A DNA stretch of 64,000 bases from Mycogone perniciosa (Eukaryota > Ascomycota > Sordariomycetes > Hypocreales > Hypocreaceae): positions 1 through 64,000 of the forward strand of contig JAOALB010000166.1 of assembly GCA_025331125.1 (NCBI GenBank), in the 5' to 3' direction. Both the position numbers and the translations under genes were made by a program. The number at the start of each line of letters is the position of its first letter. Positions within the stretch are counted from its first letter, which is position 1. Below the pieces are notes generated by a model that made no database searches, was not told where the DNA came from, and saw only the letters and a list, made by a program, of their open reading frames with translations. This document shows, piece after piece, positions 1 to 12,200 of the stretch.

Positions 1-74
1 CATCCCTGACCTCTCTGTCAACATAAACCCACGAACCTCGGTTTATCCCTTGAGAATCAACCCGGATCGTCACA
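1..74 (+). mobile_element. Terminal 74 bp of an LTR (cut by window edge)
   Basis: This segment aligns base for base, with about ten differences and one indel, to the last 75 bp (61980-62054) of the complete solo LTR near the other end of the window. Both end in a CCCGGATCGTYACA sequence. Several differences are C/T transitions, as expected if one copy has been hit by RIP. The rest of the LTR lies outside the window, so whether it belongs to a full element or a solo LTR cannot be told. Confidence 0.8.
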
Positions 75-109
75 CTTGGACCCTTTATGCGGCCATAAGA
101 GGGTCGGGT

Positions 110-325
110 CGTGATATCCTGGCAGAGAGATTAAGATATAAAGACTTCCAGGAATACTATAAACGTTTCAGATATAATAGAGAATTTATCTGTAAATGCA
201 GTAAATTAAAAAGGCAAGGCTATTTTACAGAATATAGAATAGTTAAGCCTTTCCTTTTAAATATCCTTTTAAAAGAGACCCCCCTCTTTTATTTACTTAG
301 ACTTACAGGAAGTAAAGCCTTTTAG
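110..325 (+). pseudogene. Decayed 3' end of a LINE (Tad-like) ORF2, RNase H / Cys-His tail
   Basis: The open frame encodes a peptide that fits the C-terminal tail of fungal Tad-type LINE polyproteins, where I recall the pattern HGDF..YH.RF..C.CG..P.H...C. Here the equivalent residues read YKDF, YYKRF, CKCS, GYF and EYR: each conserved His and the last Cys have become Tyr and a Gly has become Ser. CAY-to-TAY and TGY-to-TAY changes are what C:G-to-T:A RIP mutation produces. There is no start codon of its own; the frame runs in from the LTR end just upstream. Family assignment is from memory of the motif and is moderately sure. Confidence 0.55.
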
Positions 326-2792
326 AAACCAGTGGAGGAAGCAGACTTTTATAGCCCTCCCTTAACAGAAACAGATTAACACTACCTAAATTAACCCTCT
401 TCCCTTTATAAATTGAAACTCAGCAAACAGCGGCATAAGCCGCCAGCTCCTGACATCCTATTGCCCATAAAGGATTTGTGTAACTAGCTTACTTAGTGGA
501 TGTAAATAATAAAACAAACAAACAAACAACAAACAAGTATGGGAGGTTGAAGCAAGAGATCAGCTACCATTAGACCTTCCTGACGAAGGTACTCCAGGAT
601 GGCATAACACAACAGTTAAACCAAGGGCAGCCTTTTGTGATCTGTTTTGGCAAAACAACTGCCCATCTGCACCAAAGGTTGGGAGGGGATCCGTTAAGGA
701 AATGGGCAAATAGTAGATGTTTTTTTGAACACGTTGATGCATGATGACTCGTTGTATTCTCCTAACCGTTCTACAGCGTCGGCGACGTTGAACTCTTGGA
801 GCTCAGCAGCCTAGTTCCCAGGGCTGTTGTCCTCTGGCAGTTTAATGTAGTTGATGCAATTAGATTCTTAGGCCAATACTTCGTACATCAGCTTCTCATG
901 CTTTGATATCTTCAACAAATCCTGTATTTAGTTTATATAGGCATTGAAGCTTATGTTGACAAGATTTATTTGCAATGTAAAATGAGTGGCGGTGTGATGA
1001 ACCACAGAACCATGTGCCAATGAAGAATAGTAATAACCAGGCGTTCTATAAAGCTGTTTTTGATGTAATGTGGAGCTGTCGATCATATACTTACTGGGTA
1101 AGTTAGATAATCTTATTCAAGGTAAAACAGCTTTTCACTTAGGTTTACTTCTGTATTATCAGGGCCTAGGTTCTTAGCTTGGACGATCGGGACACTAATC
1201 AAGGCCCTTGGCTAGGGGGGAAGTTCTACCACTATCTTCCGCCAATGTCAATATTCAACAGCTTGGCACGCACAAATCATTATACAGGGCTCAATTTACA
1301 TATATGTACGAAGCATAACAGTAATATGATCATCTTTCGCAATTATAGGCCCTGGATGAGCATGTCCTGTGACCTGTAGCATGTTGAAGACAAGCAAGCA
1401 CGATATAAACCACTCCGTGATGAAACAACAGCATGCAATAAACACTGGGAGAAACTCATCTAAAATGACCCCCACGAATGATTTTATGAACATATCATCG
1501 GGCTGCTGGAGCTGAAGTGCCTCAATACAAACTGGACTTCGCATCCCGCGGGTTTTCCAAGTTTAGTGCGCCACGAGTAGGCTAATGCTAATAGTCAATG
1601 GCCAGCATGGCCTTTGCCAGCTTGATCCTCTGTAGCTAGTATCTATTTTGTCAGTGGTTGAATTTTTGGGCTGCAACTCGGCCTAAGGCTGAATTGTGAA
1701 GACTCCATGACGACATTCTGACACAACACAGTGATCATTTCAGCTTGCCATTAATAAACAATTTGTATAGCTCCCTCGTACTTCGTACACGTGTATGAAT
1801 ATATCTATATCGTGAAGCCGTCGTCGTGATTCTGGGCCAGCAAGGTCGCATTGGTGACGTTCTACACTGCAGCAGCGAAGCGAACAGCAGCGAAGCATCA
1901 CTCTAATTGACCAGAGCAACGTATCATCATCTCTGTGGTGTAGCTTTTAGATAGCACTCCTAAGTACTAGTCAATTCGCTTATGTCCGTAATTCGCCAAA
2001 CTTGGCTCACTAGACGCCTTGAATGCCCGTCGTCATCGTCAGGTTGTTGTCTTATGCGTTGGAACCCAACTGCGACGCACCCTTCATACTAGTTGCCTCC
2101 TTAATATCCACGGTCTATTTCGCCTCACTCTATGAAGAATCCCTATTGACCCTATTCATATGAGCTGTGAAGTCAAACAACGTCATGGTTTTAACAAGGA
2201 TTTTTCCTATTCGCAGCCTTGGCTTTTCAATGACCTTTAGGAAACTTGGACACGTATCCTCCCCAAATTAGCGAATGATACCCTATCTTATCACCAAGAT
2301 GCCTTGATACCTTAACATTGACCGAATACCGAACATAAGTGGCCCACATGTTTCGTTCATCCCGCTGTGCTATCATCAGTTCAATGGGATTTTTATACCC
2401 TATATTGGCAATGCAAGTATGCATATGCAACTGTGGTCGCCTTACGAATTACACACATGATTCCAAAGGCAAAAACTAAAATTATAAGTCTAATCTCTTC
2501 TAAACGAATCATCTCCGTACATGCTCAATACTTTGAACCCTCCCCTTGCCGTCGGTGTAGCGAAAATCTTTTCTCTTTCCTCCACTCTCTGCTCACTACT
2601 TCGTACTATTCTCAATGTTTTATGCTGAGACATGGGAGATGGGTTATTATTGGTGCGGATCATAGCTGCTAGTACATATTTTGGATATGGCGGTGAAAAT
2701 CCCCCTTGTTACCATCAAGAGAGGGCTGAAAGCTGAAATGAGGCTTCCCCCACCGAGTTTATGGGCTTGGTTAGTGGGAAGATACTCTGTAG

Positions 2793-2940
2793 TATGTGGG
2801 AACTTGCCTAATCCCGTGATGTAGCTACATGGGACTTGTCTCCTCCCATAGGATGACATGGGAATTCGTCTTCTTGTTACTTTGTACGAAGTACATAGGG
2901 TGATATATGGGATCTGTCTCATCCCACCACATAAGGTGGG
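2793..2940. repeat. Imperfect short tandem repeat
   Basis: Three to four diverged units of roughly 30-50 bp share a core like ATGGGAACTTGTCTCATCCC (cores near 2795, 2828, 2857 and 2906). The spacing is irregular, so this may be a decayed tandem array. No function is visible. Confidence 0.4.
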
Positions 2941-5394
2941 CTGATAATAAGAAGTCCCAAGGCCATTTTGTGGTCTTTCAAAGGAAATGTTCCAGAATGA
3001 GTATAATTTTCTTTTTGTGAAGTACGTAGTCCTTTTTCTAAGACAATCGAGTACACTATCCTTGGTTGCCCTTGATAGTTTGAGTGTTGACAAAGGCCAC
3101 TTTGAAATAGTTCGTTCTCGATGATTTAATTAACGTTGTGTAATCTGATACACAAGAATGAGCTATACGGGTTGTTGACTTCCTGATTTCTACATTATTG
3201 TATATTCGAATAAAGTAAAGAAGCCATAGATGGTTGTGTTAGAAAAAACAACTAGGAAAAATAGGTAGACTTCCTCATATCATCCATAAGCCGGCTATAG
3301 CCATTGTTTCGGATAGTTTAGAACTCTGTGGACAGCTACGGTACCTTTGTTGGCAGTTGGTAGCTACTGTTGGTCTTTAGGATAGGCCTGGTGACAGCAT
3401 AAGCAACCCGTGCCACAGGGATGCACAAAGCAATAGTAGATACAGGCCAAGCCTATAGTCCGTTTATATACCACCCTGGTTGTCAGGACTTACCTACCAC
3501 TTCTTGGGATTTTTTGTCCGAGTCAAGTCTCGCTTAACACTGATAACTTGCTTGTTCCATTGGGTTCTATCTATATGTGGTCTTTATAACCCTGTTGGCC
3601 GGGCCTTGTTGCACTTCCTCTTCAGGGAACCTTCCCAGCCTCTGGCGTCTCTCAGTATCAGGCGAATAGGCTATATATAACAGTTTGAGAGTATAGACTT
3701 TGTATACAGCTAAGAAATGAATTGAATAGAAAACTCTCGTTATTGTCGATTAGATAGGCAACTCGACTTCCTAAATTTATATGAACGGGTCAAAATGAGA
3801 CTGTGGTTAATATACTTTCGACTTATAGTTCCAGTCTAACATATATAGAGTTCCTCCAGAATAACCCCAGAGATGTTCTTCTCGAAATGTATTAATGACC
3901 GTGAGATTACCTCGTTTTTGTCCTACCAGTTTAGACTTACACGGGTTTCTTTCTATCTATAGACACATGGGGGCGTAGATTCCAACAGAGCTTCGAATGG
4001 AATGACAAAGCAGGAATCCAAGTAATTTTGAAAACCGTACCCCGTAGGATTTGTCTGCCTGCCAGGCATCAGAGGAGGCTGGTTCTATCACAACATCCCA
4101 ACACCACATTTCGGCTGGAAGGCACAAAGGCCAAGACGGAATGCTCGGATTCCGAAGCAATCCCTCAAATGCAAACGTTGCCTGTTTTATGCGAAGATGG
4201 CTGCGGCCGAACGTTGCGCGTCCTCGCTGACACATTCTGCTTATGGACGAGGCGCATGATATAATACGACGCTACGAAGTACAGACCTAGGAAGGTCAGC
4301 CGCATCATACAATCTGGCATAGCCGCCTCGCAGCTGAAACAAATTCCTTATTGAAACAGTTTCTGTTGCCTTGCATGCTGCCTGGCAGGCGACAAAGTTT
4401 AATGATCGGAAGAAACCGAAGAGGAACGCTCCGAGTGTTTGCATGTTACGGAGTAGAGTACTCGTATTAATAACTCCTTGCAGACGCAAATCACGCGCCA
4501 TATCGGCTATGCACGCGGTTCCTGAAAGTGGGCTATCTGATCTAAGATGAGTTGCCTTCGAACATTCGCGAGCCTTTCTAGAAATACACCCATATTCCGT
4601 GGTATTGTGGGGTAATAATGAGGACTAGTATTAGTAGTATTAGTATGCAGACACGTGGGTCCATTTGTTTGCCTCGTTCCCCCTCCCGAAAGCTCCGGCA
4701 ATTTATTAATTAAAGACTCGTATGTCTTACGGCAGTCAGACGAGGCAGAAGAAGGCATCAGGCTGAGAACCGCTCTTCGATGATGGCGTACGGAGTACTA
4801 ATTGCCGCTTTGGGAAAATTATGAGTAACGAAGCACACACTTTTCGTAAGCCACGACGAGATGCAATGTCATGGCTAACTAATGATGATTCCCAATTTAC
4901 ATACTGGTACACATTACTTCGTACACCGCCATGAGGCAATTATAATCCATTACGGAGTACTATTTCTAGAGATAGCCCAAGTAGCCAATCAACAGGTCCT
5001 TGATATGGCGTCATGGAGCTTTCTGCGAGAGGACTTCACTGCTTTATTAGCTTCAAGCGCACGATGAGTTATCAGGCAGCATTCGCCTCGCTTTCGCAGA
5101 CCGTTATTTCACATGACAAATACCAAAGACGAGCTGAAGTGCGAAATGCATGGTCAATGTCTTTTATATTTGTTGATCTTCTTTGATCCTTGGATGCTGA
5201 TGTCTGTCTCTTTTTCTTCTCTCTTCCTTCCTTTTGGGTCGTTTATCAACAACTCACGAAGCATCATAACGATCGATGTAATATTCTTAGTACGAAGTAT
5301 TACAGTGGGGAGAACTAAATAATAATGGAGGCTTGAAAATACTCGTACTATATGCATACAAGAAGGCAACCACGCTAATGCACTTACAAGTAAG

Positions 5395-5410
5395 TACGGA
5401 GTACTCCGTA
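5395..5410. repeat. Perfect 16-bp palindrome TACGGAGTACTCCGTA
   Basis: This is the archetype of a short palindrome family scattered through the intergenic DNA of this window. Partial and mixed copies (TACGGAGTAC, GTACTTCGTAC) surround it between 4780 and 5775. Confidence 0.85.
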
Positions 5411-6826
5411 GTCTAGTACATATTACAGTACACCCTTAATTATTGGCTGGTGACATCACTCAATTCCCAGGTAGTGCTCCGCACTACCACCAATATTACT
5501 TCGTAGGACCAGTACGAGTACATTGTCGTGCGTAAAGTAATATACATTCTACTACGTACAATGTACGGAGTAGTATGGAGCAGTCATGTTTTTTTTTGCT
5601 CGAGTTCCAGTACTTTATACGGAGTACTTCTTAATACTGGGTAAAACACTTTCGGTATGATGAACCTTGATGGTCAAGCCCAAAAAGCCGTGAGATGTGA
5701 ATCAACAACCCCTGCATTCTTTCACCAGTGTTATGTACGGAGTACAGAGTACTTCGTACATACTTCGTACAACTTCATTAGATAACACCTTCTAGACTTC
5801 TCAACCATTTCGGTGACTCTGCGGCGAGCCCCTTTCCATCTCCATTGGTAGACATCTCCATCTCCAAATTGGTAAACAGGTCTCATTCAGAGTCCGTATG
5901 ACAACGTCATGAGGCCTCTCGCTTCTGAGCCAGACGCCTCGCAGTTCTCACATGCTTGTACTCCCACACCTTGCCCACCTCACAGCCTCGTGTACCCAAG
6001 TCGTGAAACCCAACCTGTAACCTCATCCATCCATATCTAGTATCGGGTCGTGAGCCTTCCGGGCCGTCACACGCGAAGTGCCGCCTATTGCACATCGATG
6101 TCACACATAATTGGTCGCCTTGCCGCGGGCCGCCTTACGAAACTGCGCCAACGCATGTCTTTTACTTTGCTCGAAATACTCTCGTAGCCCTCGATGCAGC
6201 ATCCATGTGGGTGTATGTGTGCGGCAACCGCAGCATCTATTCATTTCTGGAACTCTCTGCATAAGTCCACCATCGTCTCACGAGCCTATGCTCACGTTCA
6301 TTTACAATGTCTGCGATGGACGACGATGAAATACCCAAGGACCAATCTTGCCAGTCTTGCCAAGTCAAGACATTATCAAACCCCATCAGCAATAGTAATG
6401 AGGAGGAAAACAAAGCATGTACACGCCCACGCGCCCTGTACAAATCTTCCCATCAAGTAAACAAATAATATTGAGGTGCAACGTGTTGAAACGCCCTTGG
6501 CAGCTTGTATTTGCATTCAGAAGCCAAGGCCAGCACCACTCCGAGCAATTGCGGACAAGGAAGAAAACAGAAACCAAGTGGATGAAAAGCAAAAAAGATA
6601 GTGGACAAGAAGTAAATGAACCTGCGTCCAAACCCGATGGACTGATCCCATGAAATGAGACTCACTAAAACAACACATCGCCAAACCCCATTATCCCATA
6701 ACATCCACTCTAAGGATATAGAACTGCGCACCTTTCCTTTTTCTTCTTTTTTTGTTTTTGTTTTGAAAACCGAGACAGAGAGAGTCTGAGCTTTCCGTAT
6801 CCGATGCAATCCATACATGTGCCCGC

Positions 6827-9278
6827 TCAGTTGACGCCGGCATCTGGGACAAGAATATCCTCCTGATCCTCCTGGGTATCCACGATAGTCGCCTCGGGGG
6901 CATCCAAATCGATGTCATATTCAGGGGCAACCGAAAACGTTTGGGATTTGTCGTCCCATCTCAGCCATTTATTCAGGCTCGCGATTCTACACCCGAGCCA
7001 CAAGATCCTCTCCTTTCGTACCTCCATCATCGAGCCCTGCTCAAAGTACTTCTCATCCTCATCGACTGTCTCAAAGGAGAACCAGTCATTGGGGAAATAA
7101 TCTTCCGTGTAAATGAGGCCCCGCATTGCATAATCCTCCGGTAATGGACGTGGAATGTCGTTCTTTGGTGCCCCTGGGAATTCTTCGCTGGTTATACGAA
7201 GCTCGGATTTGCAAGACTGCTTCAGGTAATTTAGCATCATGGCCGTTAATTTCCATGGAAAGTCCCGCTCAAGATAGGACATGGCAACAGGGAACCGTGA
7301 CATGTGGCGCAAGAAGACCAGTTGTGTATGAAGATAAGGGAGGATATTCATATCTCCCCATCGATGTGTGATAATTTCGTATGTACGAACGACAAAGGAA
7401 AGTGTTTTCAAAAAGGTCTCTCCAGGTGTCAATTTCGGTGTAGAGCCCCCCTCTTTGGCAGTGCTAGACTTGTCAACCTTTTCAGACTTGTCAGACTCCT
7501 CAGGTCGCTTTGACGTAATTGCATGTTTGAGAACATTGGACTCATCCCCATAGCCAAGAAGAGAACATCCGAGGGAGATTCCAATAAAATATCTGTTGTG
7601 ATGGTTAGTAAATTAAGGTGAGAACATTACGCATTTGTTTAGCGTGGTGACTTGCCCTGGTTCCAGCCAACCTTTGGTTATTCTAGCTATGTGTCCATCC
7701 AACAGTTCAAAGAATTGTTTCATTGAAGGCTCTAGCTGGTCTTCACACTTGCCAGAGAAAAAGATTGCATGAACACGAACGAAAGCGGCATCAATAGGCT
7801 CCAGACGCGGCGAGGTCGAGCTCAAAACCGGGTCAAATAGAGTCATTATACTCTCACGTGCGCTCAGAAAGGGAATTGGCACGCATAGTGATTTTGTGTA
7901 GTAGTAAACCTGTTGCAAGGCGTTTGGCCGGGCGAGAATTGCTAGGTGATGATAGAGGCGGCCCGTTGTTGGCGATTTATCTGAAGCCTTGCTATACCAA
8001 TACCGCGAAACGGACGTCCATGTCTCTCGGTCCCGAATGTCGTCGTCTTCAATTGCCATGCGGTACCTGCCCAGATCGCCAAGGCATTCTATCCACGTAT
8101 CCTCAAAAGCAGGCACCGTCTCGTAGAGGAGAGCCATCATGCTGTAGGCAATGTAAATGAACGTGAGCATAGGCTCCAAAGAAAATGGCAGTTTGTGCCT
8201 CAAAAGCTCCAGAAAGGAATGGATTCCGTGTCGCCACATCCTCGCTGGCATTGCATATTTCGCGGCTAGACGGCGAAGGGCCGGACTCGCGGATGGATGT
8301 TGACTGGCTAAGAAAAAGTCGTGATGTTCGTGTAGTAGAGTGCGGTGCAAGGCGATCAGTGCTTGCCACTGTTCGTTGCTTAGTTGTCGCAGGGTATCCT
8401 TGTTGGATGATTGGACATTGTCAACTTCTATGCATTTGCTTTCTACCATGACAAGACCAGCATAGATGCCCTTAACCTCGGCAACAAGCTGCTCCTGAGA
8501 AATTGGCCTCGTCTCCGGTTGAAGAATCATTTGCAACATTGTTAGGGTCGAATCCTCTGATGACTGGTCTTGGGAAGAGTCTTGATGTGGCTGCGACTGG
8601 GGCTGTTGAAGTTGGGACGGGAGTTGTGATTGCCGGCTGTGTCTTGCCTGAGGCGAGCGCTTCACATGTGAGGAAAGACCAGGCTGCGGCGCTCTCGATT
8701 GTGGTGTCCTCGGCTGCTGATCATCATCCGGAGACCAGAGCTGTCGAGCGCTTGTGCCTTTTATACCACGTTTAAATTCTCGCACGTTTTCGACTTGTTT
8801 CCCCCTGTTCCGACTGGGAGTTGACGGTGGCGGTGGCGAGCTCGGGGGGGAACACAGCTTCTTATCATCGTGTTCGTCGTTGTCTGCCTGGCCAGCGGCT
8901 TCATTTTGACATTCCAAAGCTGCAGGCCCAGACCTCTTTCGCGACCTCCTGGCCTGGTTATGGTGGTCGCCAGGGCCAGCAGTTGGATTCCTGAGGATCC
9001 CGTGGTCAATTAGACGAATCGAGGGTGTATGCGGGGGAGAAGGTAACGCACTGAGGTTTGGGAGTGTTTATTCTCATCCTCTCAAAGGCCGCTTTGATGT
9101 CTGCTTCGTCCTCAAGGTCCGGGTGGTTGCCGGTATCGTTCTGGACGTGACTTTTGAACCCATCGATGGTTGGTGGCCGGACATCGGCATGGCAAAGCGG
9201 ACAGTTCAGCTGCCGTGAACTGCTCCTGAGATAGTCCACCCAACTCTTGGATATATCTGATTTGCCTGGTGCAGCCAT
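6827..9278 (-). CDS. EST1/SMG-type DNA/RNA-binding domain protein
   Basis: Three exons: 9278-9052, 8990-7656, 7592-6827; 775 aa. The first exon carries a probable zinc finger (Cys26, Cys29, His44, His52). A low-complexity Ser/Pro/Gln linker follows, then the EST1-type helical domain, with the characteristic stretch RLYHHLAILARPNALQQVYY in its middle, and an acidic tail. Family members act in telomerase recruitment (Est1) or nonsense-mediated decay (Smg5/6/7). No PIN domain is visible, so it resembles the shorter fungal EST1-like proteins; which role it has is not shown. The second intron (7593-7655) starts with GC rather than GT (GCAAGT) and joins LEPG to YFIGISLGCS, which fits the family; the nearest GT donor gives a frame with an early stop. 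The family call is firm, the exact function is not. Confidence 0.85.
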
Positions 9279-12200
9279 TTTGACAAGGGTATGGCATACA
9301 GTATCGACTCGGAGGGGACGTAAGACGCGTGCGGGAGGTCAGATCGACGAATAGCAGCAAGCGCCAGCTGCAGCAGTTCGCGCGCACCTGTTTCGGATTC
9401 TGCAGGCAGAGACTCGAGATGCTGGGTCTGTATCGACGGATGCGATTGACGTTCAGGCTCCTGGTGGCGGGTGTTTGTGTCGCCACGATACGTAATTCGG
9501 CTGAAGAAATTGGACATTCAGGGCGCAGCTGCCCCATTAAACACGTTCGTTAGCATTGCAATTGTAGAAGTAAGGATCCCTATCACGGATGCAGGGGGGC
9601 CGGCTCCTCGCTTTGTTGTATCGATGATGCTGATCAACGCGGAGAGTGCCGCTAAGTGCGCGAACTGGTCGCCTTATTGAGGCTCTGCCCACTAGCGGAC
9701 CGCCACTTTCGTTCTTTGGTGCTATCTAGAAAAACATGAACTCACGGTAATATTCCAATTATACTTGATCGATTTGTTTGTGTTGCCGGCTCCGAAGCGG
9801 AAAGGAATCCCGCAGAAAGAAAGGAAGAAAGCAGGAGAGAGAAAGAGAAAGAGAGAAGATGTAACAAAACTAGAAGACGAGCTGATGTTGTGTGCTTTGT
9901 AGCTTGTTCAGTTTTCAGTTTTCACCCTGGGTCCTATCCAACTTTATATAATACAGGACTGATAGGTCGCGGACTAGGCTAATCCCTCCCTCCTTGCTCT
10001 CCAAAAAAGTGCAGTAAAAACCTGATGCTAATAACTATCCTTTTCCACATCGGACCACTACTTTCTACGACTCTAACTAAGAATATTGTCTACATTGCGT
10101 GTGACAGCAAGAAGTCGAGCCCTGCCCTTAAAACCCTCACGAGCTCTTATACTCCGTACTTCCTTCAAATATGCTCTCTCTTTCGAGTCTACACCCATCC
10201 AGCAGCATCTCTCGGTGACCAAGCTACCTTCTCGGGTATATCTGCTTCGATTCACCCCTAAATCTGATGTTTCAGCGTCATTGCCCAGGCCATTGGGTGT
10301 ATCACAGATATAGCCCAATGAAGCGTGTATCACGAGTCCAATTCTGATCGAAGCTTCTCGACTGCCATGCATGCCAGCTTATCTCGGATCGCGGGATTGG
10401 GAGCTTCATCACCGAAAGTCCGAAAAGGTTTGGCTCCGATTCAGAGATAACAGCCATTGATCCCTCCTTAGGCTATCAATGACAGATCTCTGGCCCCTGG
10501 GCGGTGAGCTCAGACCAACAATACAAAGGTAACCGAGGCTGACGTCTGTTATACAGCAATAGAGCAGGGTATGGTCGCCTAGTGATCCTGGATATTGATT
10601 GGGAGCACATACATATAATAGCTCCCAGTCGGTCTATCAGGCGCGCACACATGCGCACGCCGTTGCCTCGAATACAATGAGAGAGCTTTCAGGCATGGCG
10701 AATGGCTTGTCAGAATTTACGAAAGGATCCTCTGGCATCTTTGGAGCCACTCTAGGGTCGGCAACCTCACCTCCCTCACGTCCATGAGCTGTCACAAAAT
10801 ACGCATATTCGCAAGTCATTAACTTCCCTTAGCCGCATCACTCTCACCAACCGTTTTAGATCAAGTGGTCATGCTCATGATGCCATTAATTCGCTGCCAT
10901 TTACACGACGCCGGGTAATTTTACAACCTCCAATAGACTAGCTGTCAACGAAGCCTCACGTTCCGATACCTAGGAGTGGTCATTTACCGGGGACTGTTTT
11001 TGCGACACATGAACGCGCGTATGTGAAACAAAGGGTATATAAAAGACTGAGAAAGGCAACTCTCAACATCCAATAATTGTTCATTTCCGTCCGTTGAGTG
11101 GCGGTGATGGGTTGGATCCTTGACCAACAGCAAATGAACGCAGTCAGATCATGAATCACAAATCACAAGCCCAAGAACTTTTGTTCATCTAAGGAAATGT
11201 CACCCGATGCCTGCCTGTGAATGGAGAACGCCTCATCACATAAACGCACCTGGCGTGTTCGCGTCAATCATGTGGTCGAATGCTACACCAGGTGATCGAG
11301 TTGGCATGGTATGTACTACGAAGGCCACAAGCATTGGATCATTTACGAAAAAAATTGCATGATGTCTTTGCAAAGAGGATTGGACTTGTCCAATGTTGCC
11401 CATGTCTATATGATGCTATACCAAGTTTCGCCTCATCGCTGCTTTGGTTCGATTCGATTTATCCTACGTTTTTAGCACATGCACATCGAACGCTACAATG
11501 CACACACCTCTTAAGGCCATTAATATTCATTTTTGTACCCTTATTGCCTCATGGCGGAGCCTCTATCTTTCTTCTTCCTTGTTGTTCAATGGCGAGTGGC
11601 AAGATATGACCAACCCTGCACAGCTGAGAACATCTTTCGCCACATATCGATCGACTTCTACCTCATACTATCGCCCCAAGACCACCCTGAAAATCCAAAC
11701 TGACATCTCAGCTGAACCCCCTTGGGGAAATTTGCTGATGTGAAATTCTGAATTAGGAAAAGAAGACAAAAAATGCTAATAACATGTGGACTAGGATACA
11801 TACATCACATAAAGGATTTATACTTATTTAGGACGGAGTAGATATGTATTACTACTATAAACATAAATATAATTGATATAAATATCCTAATGGTATTTAT
11901 ATTTTATTATATATTTCCTTAAATAATATTATATATATATTCGTATAGTTTATAATTAAAGAAACGATTATATAATAATAATACCATTTTCTTTAAAAAA
12001 AATTTACTGGTGAACCTTTTATAGAGACTAGTCTTGTATTAGAGGGGCTCATCCAGCTCTCAGCACGCCACTATCACGTCTAAATGGTATCACGTCTCAA
12101 TCTCTTGGGCCCTTTGGTTGGTAAGGCAACCGCATCTTTATGTAAAGCAAGAGCAAGTATCCGAAATAATGACCTACAAAAAGAATCAATGAAGGGTTCA

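Larger units (their letters stand above)
326..6826. other. Gene-poor region, no supported gene
   Basis: Only short unrelated open frames on both strands, none with a recognisable family or splice partners. It holds an imperfect repeat near 2.8-2.9 kb and, at 4.8-5.8 kb, the densest cluster of the TACGGAGTACTCCGTA-type palindromes in the window. The stretch just below 6827 should contain the 3' UTR of the EST1-like gene. Confidence 0.6.

Noticed and set aside
2647..3093. 148-codon minus-strand frame
   Set aside because: Its middle is the imperfect tandem repeat, so the openness is compositional.
11441..11456. GGTTCGATTCG resembling a tRNA B box
   Set aside because: No A box or cloverleaf could be drawn around it; no tRNA gene is supported anywhere in the window by eye.
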